A stretch of DNA of 64,000 bases from Prevotella heparinolytica (GTDB lineage Bacteria; Bacteroidota; Bacteroidia; Bacteroidales; Bacteroidaceae). The notes beneath the pieces were generated by a model that did no database searches, had not been told where the DNA came from, and saw nothing but the letters and a program-made list of their open reading frames with translations. Of this stretch, positions 63,049-64,000 are shown in pieces. The stretch is taken from the NCBI RefSeq assembly GCF_004342845.1, contig NZ_SLXB01000008.1:1-64000 (forward strand), read 5' to 3'. A program made the translations under genes and the position numbers. Numbering within the stretch: the first letter of the stretch is position 1; each line of letters opens with the position of its first letter.

Positions 63049-63056
63049 CAAAAGTA
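63049..63056 (-). promoter_or_regulatory. -7 box of surE-lpxB
   Basis: TACTTTTG on the minus strand, 22 nt before the surE ATG. Confidence 0.6.
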
Positions 63057-63210
63057 GCTAAAAAGGCAGAAAGAGACAACTCCCCGACGAGGAACTTTGA
63101 ACCGGGCAACCGCTACTACGGGAAAAAACTCCTTGTATCCCGTGGAATAAAATCGCGGATGGCACACAGTAAACATGTTCTCTGCCCCGGATGAATCTCT
63201 GTACGCAGCT

Positions 63211-63294
63211 TGCGAACACAAAACCGCGCACTGCGGATAAATATTCGCACGGCGCGAACAAATATCTGCGCACTGCGAACAGAGATCCGGAAAC
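63211..63294. repeat. four 21-bp phased repeats between surE and parA
   Basis: Units of exactly 21 bp start at 63211, 63232, 63253 and 63274. They share TGCGAACA or TGCGGATA at the start and GCGCAC, or a variant, at the end of the first three. Minus-strand open frames across it show heptad-like Cys-Ser-Gln repeats caused by the array rather than a real protein. Confidence 0.75.
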
Positions 63295-63435
63295 AACTAT
63301 AATGAAGATAGTTCCGACTATTGAAGTGTGTAAGTTAACAGTCTGGAGAAAAGTTTTGGCGGGCACTGATAAAAAAACAAATCTTAATCTTCTGCAAGCG
63401 AGGCAAAAAGCTTTTACATTTCCATATAAAACATA

Positions 63436-63443
63436 TATCTTTG
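63436..63443 (+). promoter_or_regulatory. -7 box upstream of a structured region before parA
   Basis: TATCTTTG on the plus strand, about 317 nt before the parA ATG; matches TAnnTTTG. Confidence 0.5.
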
Positions 63444-63449
63444 TGTCGA

Positions 63450-63600
63450 AAAACCTGTTTAAATGCTGACGGCATTCCCTTAAGAAGTCTTTGAAAGCGC
63501 ATATCGCTTCCTGCAAGGAGTATAACACGCCCATAAATTAAAGGACTTTGTGAAGGACGTACGGGGTGCAGATACAGTATAAACATTTAGTTTTCAGAGG
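63450..63600 (+). ncRNA. candidate structured RNA or long leader of parA
   Basis: From just after the TATCTTTG box, distant segments can pair in order: TAAATG (near 63460) with CATTTA (near 63583), CTG with CAG, GCA with TGC, CCC with GGG, then AAGTCTTT with AAAGGACTT (one bulge), with small hairpins AAGCG/CGCTT and TCCT/AGGA in the middle. A long imperfect rod with bulges is like 6S-type RNAs, but identity is not shown. A perfect palindrome ACTGTTTTAAAACAGT follows (63606-63621). It may instead be the parA leader. Confidence 0.35.
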
Positions 63601-63759
63601 AAAAAACTGTTTTAAAACAGTCGGAAACAAGAGGCGGGACATACGGTGAGTTATTAACAAAACAACCGACTTTTCAACCGATTTTGCAATCTTCCTCTTT
63701 TTTAGTTGGCACTATTCGAAAATAATCACTTATTTCGCTGCCGATAAAACATTGAGATT

Positions 63760-64000
63760 ATGGGAAAAATTATTGCTATGGCTAATCAAAAGGGTGGCGT
63801 AGGTAAGACTACGACAACAATCAATCTGGCAGCCTCACTCGCCACTCTTGAAAAGAAAGTGCTCGTTGTAGATGCAGACCCGCAAGCCAATGCCTCTTCC
63901 GGCTTGGGTGTGGACATCAAGCAGTCGGAATGCACTATATACGAATGTATTATCGACCGTGCCAACGTGCGCGACGCCCTTCATGACACTGAAATAGATA
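63760..64000 (+). CDS. parA: ParA/Soj chromosome-partitioning ATPase, 3' truncated by the window
   Basis: The first 80 codons of a ParA-type ATPase. [53 protein letters not shown] contains the deviant Walker A motif KGGVGKTT and the following DADPQ, diagnostic of ParA/Soj. It segregates the replication origin with ParB. The gene continues beyond the right edge; parB is expected there. It is divergent from surE over 732 bp that hold the 21-bp array and a possible structured RNA. Confidence 0.95.
   Translation, partial: MGKIIAMANQKGGVGKTTTTINLAASLATLEKKVLVVDADPQANASSGLGVDIKQSECTIYECIIDRANVRDALHDTEID

Noticed and set aside
63058..63534. Minus-strand frames with Cys-Ser-Gln repeats
   Set aside because: The repeats come from the 21-bp DNA array; no start signal, no domain, and the frames cross a plus-strand promoter and a probable RNA.

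Overview
The window is a chromosomal segment of a Bacteroides-type gut anaerobe (order Bacteroidales). The evidence is a SusC/SusD pair, two hybrid two-component regulators, NigD-like and DUF5686 envelope proteins, a type III glutamine synthetase, weak Shine-Dalgarno signals, and many promoters carrying the Bacteroides -7 box TAnnTTTG. I cannot name the species.

Layout. 1-2.8 kb: an AT-rich accessory stretch with an orphan gene, a membrane protein, a lipoprotein and a WYL regulator. 2.9-26.2 kb: mostly housekeeping genes: DUF5686 outer-membrane barrel, glnN with a striking duplicated operator, a Crp/Fnr regulator, ftsK-lolA-trxB, an SPFH/hydrolase/ribbon-helix-helix/membrane-protein operon, a HAD phosphatase, a PIF1-like helicase, a Sua5/YrdC protein, a DUF349 protein, mgtE, rsmA and a UPF0104-type membrane protein. 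26.5-56.1 kb: a pectin/galacturonan utilisation locus. 56.6-64 kb: tRNA-Gln(CUG), rsfS-ftsH-cdsA, a NigD-like lipoprotein, surE-lpxB and the start of parA.

The pectin locus fits together as follows. Two overlapping hybrid sensor genes and, separately, an ECF sigma/FecR anti-sigma pair precede an STN-domain SusC and a SusD. Secreted esterases (a CE7-like esterase, a CE12-CE8 fusion and a CE8 pectinesterase) remove acetyl and methyl groups. A secreted GH105 releases unsaturated uronate. A KduI isomerase with a signal peptide would act on the product in the periplasm. An ExuT-type MFS carrier and an orphan galactitol-type PTS EIIC protein are candidate inner-membrane importers. No pectate lyase, GH28, kduD or kdgK lies in the window, so the locus looks specialised for finishing short unsaturated or galacturonate oligosaccharides.

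Beyond the genes, the intergenic regions hold a family of helically phased repeats. A 22-bp unit with core TCAGTCGTAT occurs at three loci (8.6, 36.2 and 56.3 kb). Unrelated arrays with 11-, 21- or 22-bp periods lie at 16.9, 17.3, 24.2 and 63.2 kb. Two short minus-strand transcripts, each bounded by a TATCTTTGCAAC promoter and a hairpin terminator, are candidate small RNAs (13.4 and 26.2 kb), and a structured RNA may lie upstream of parA. All functional statements are from reading the sequence by eye; no database search was run.
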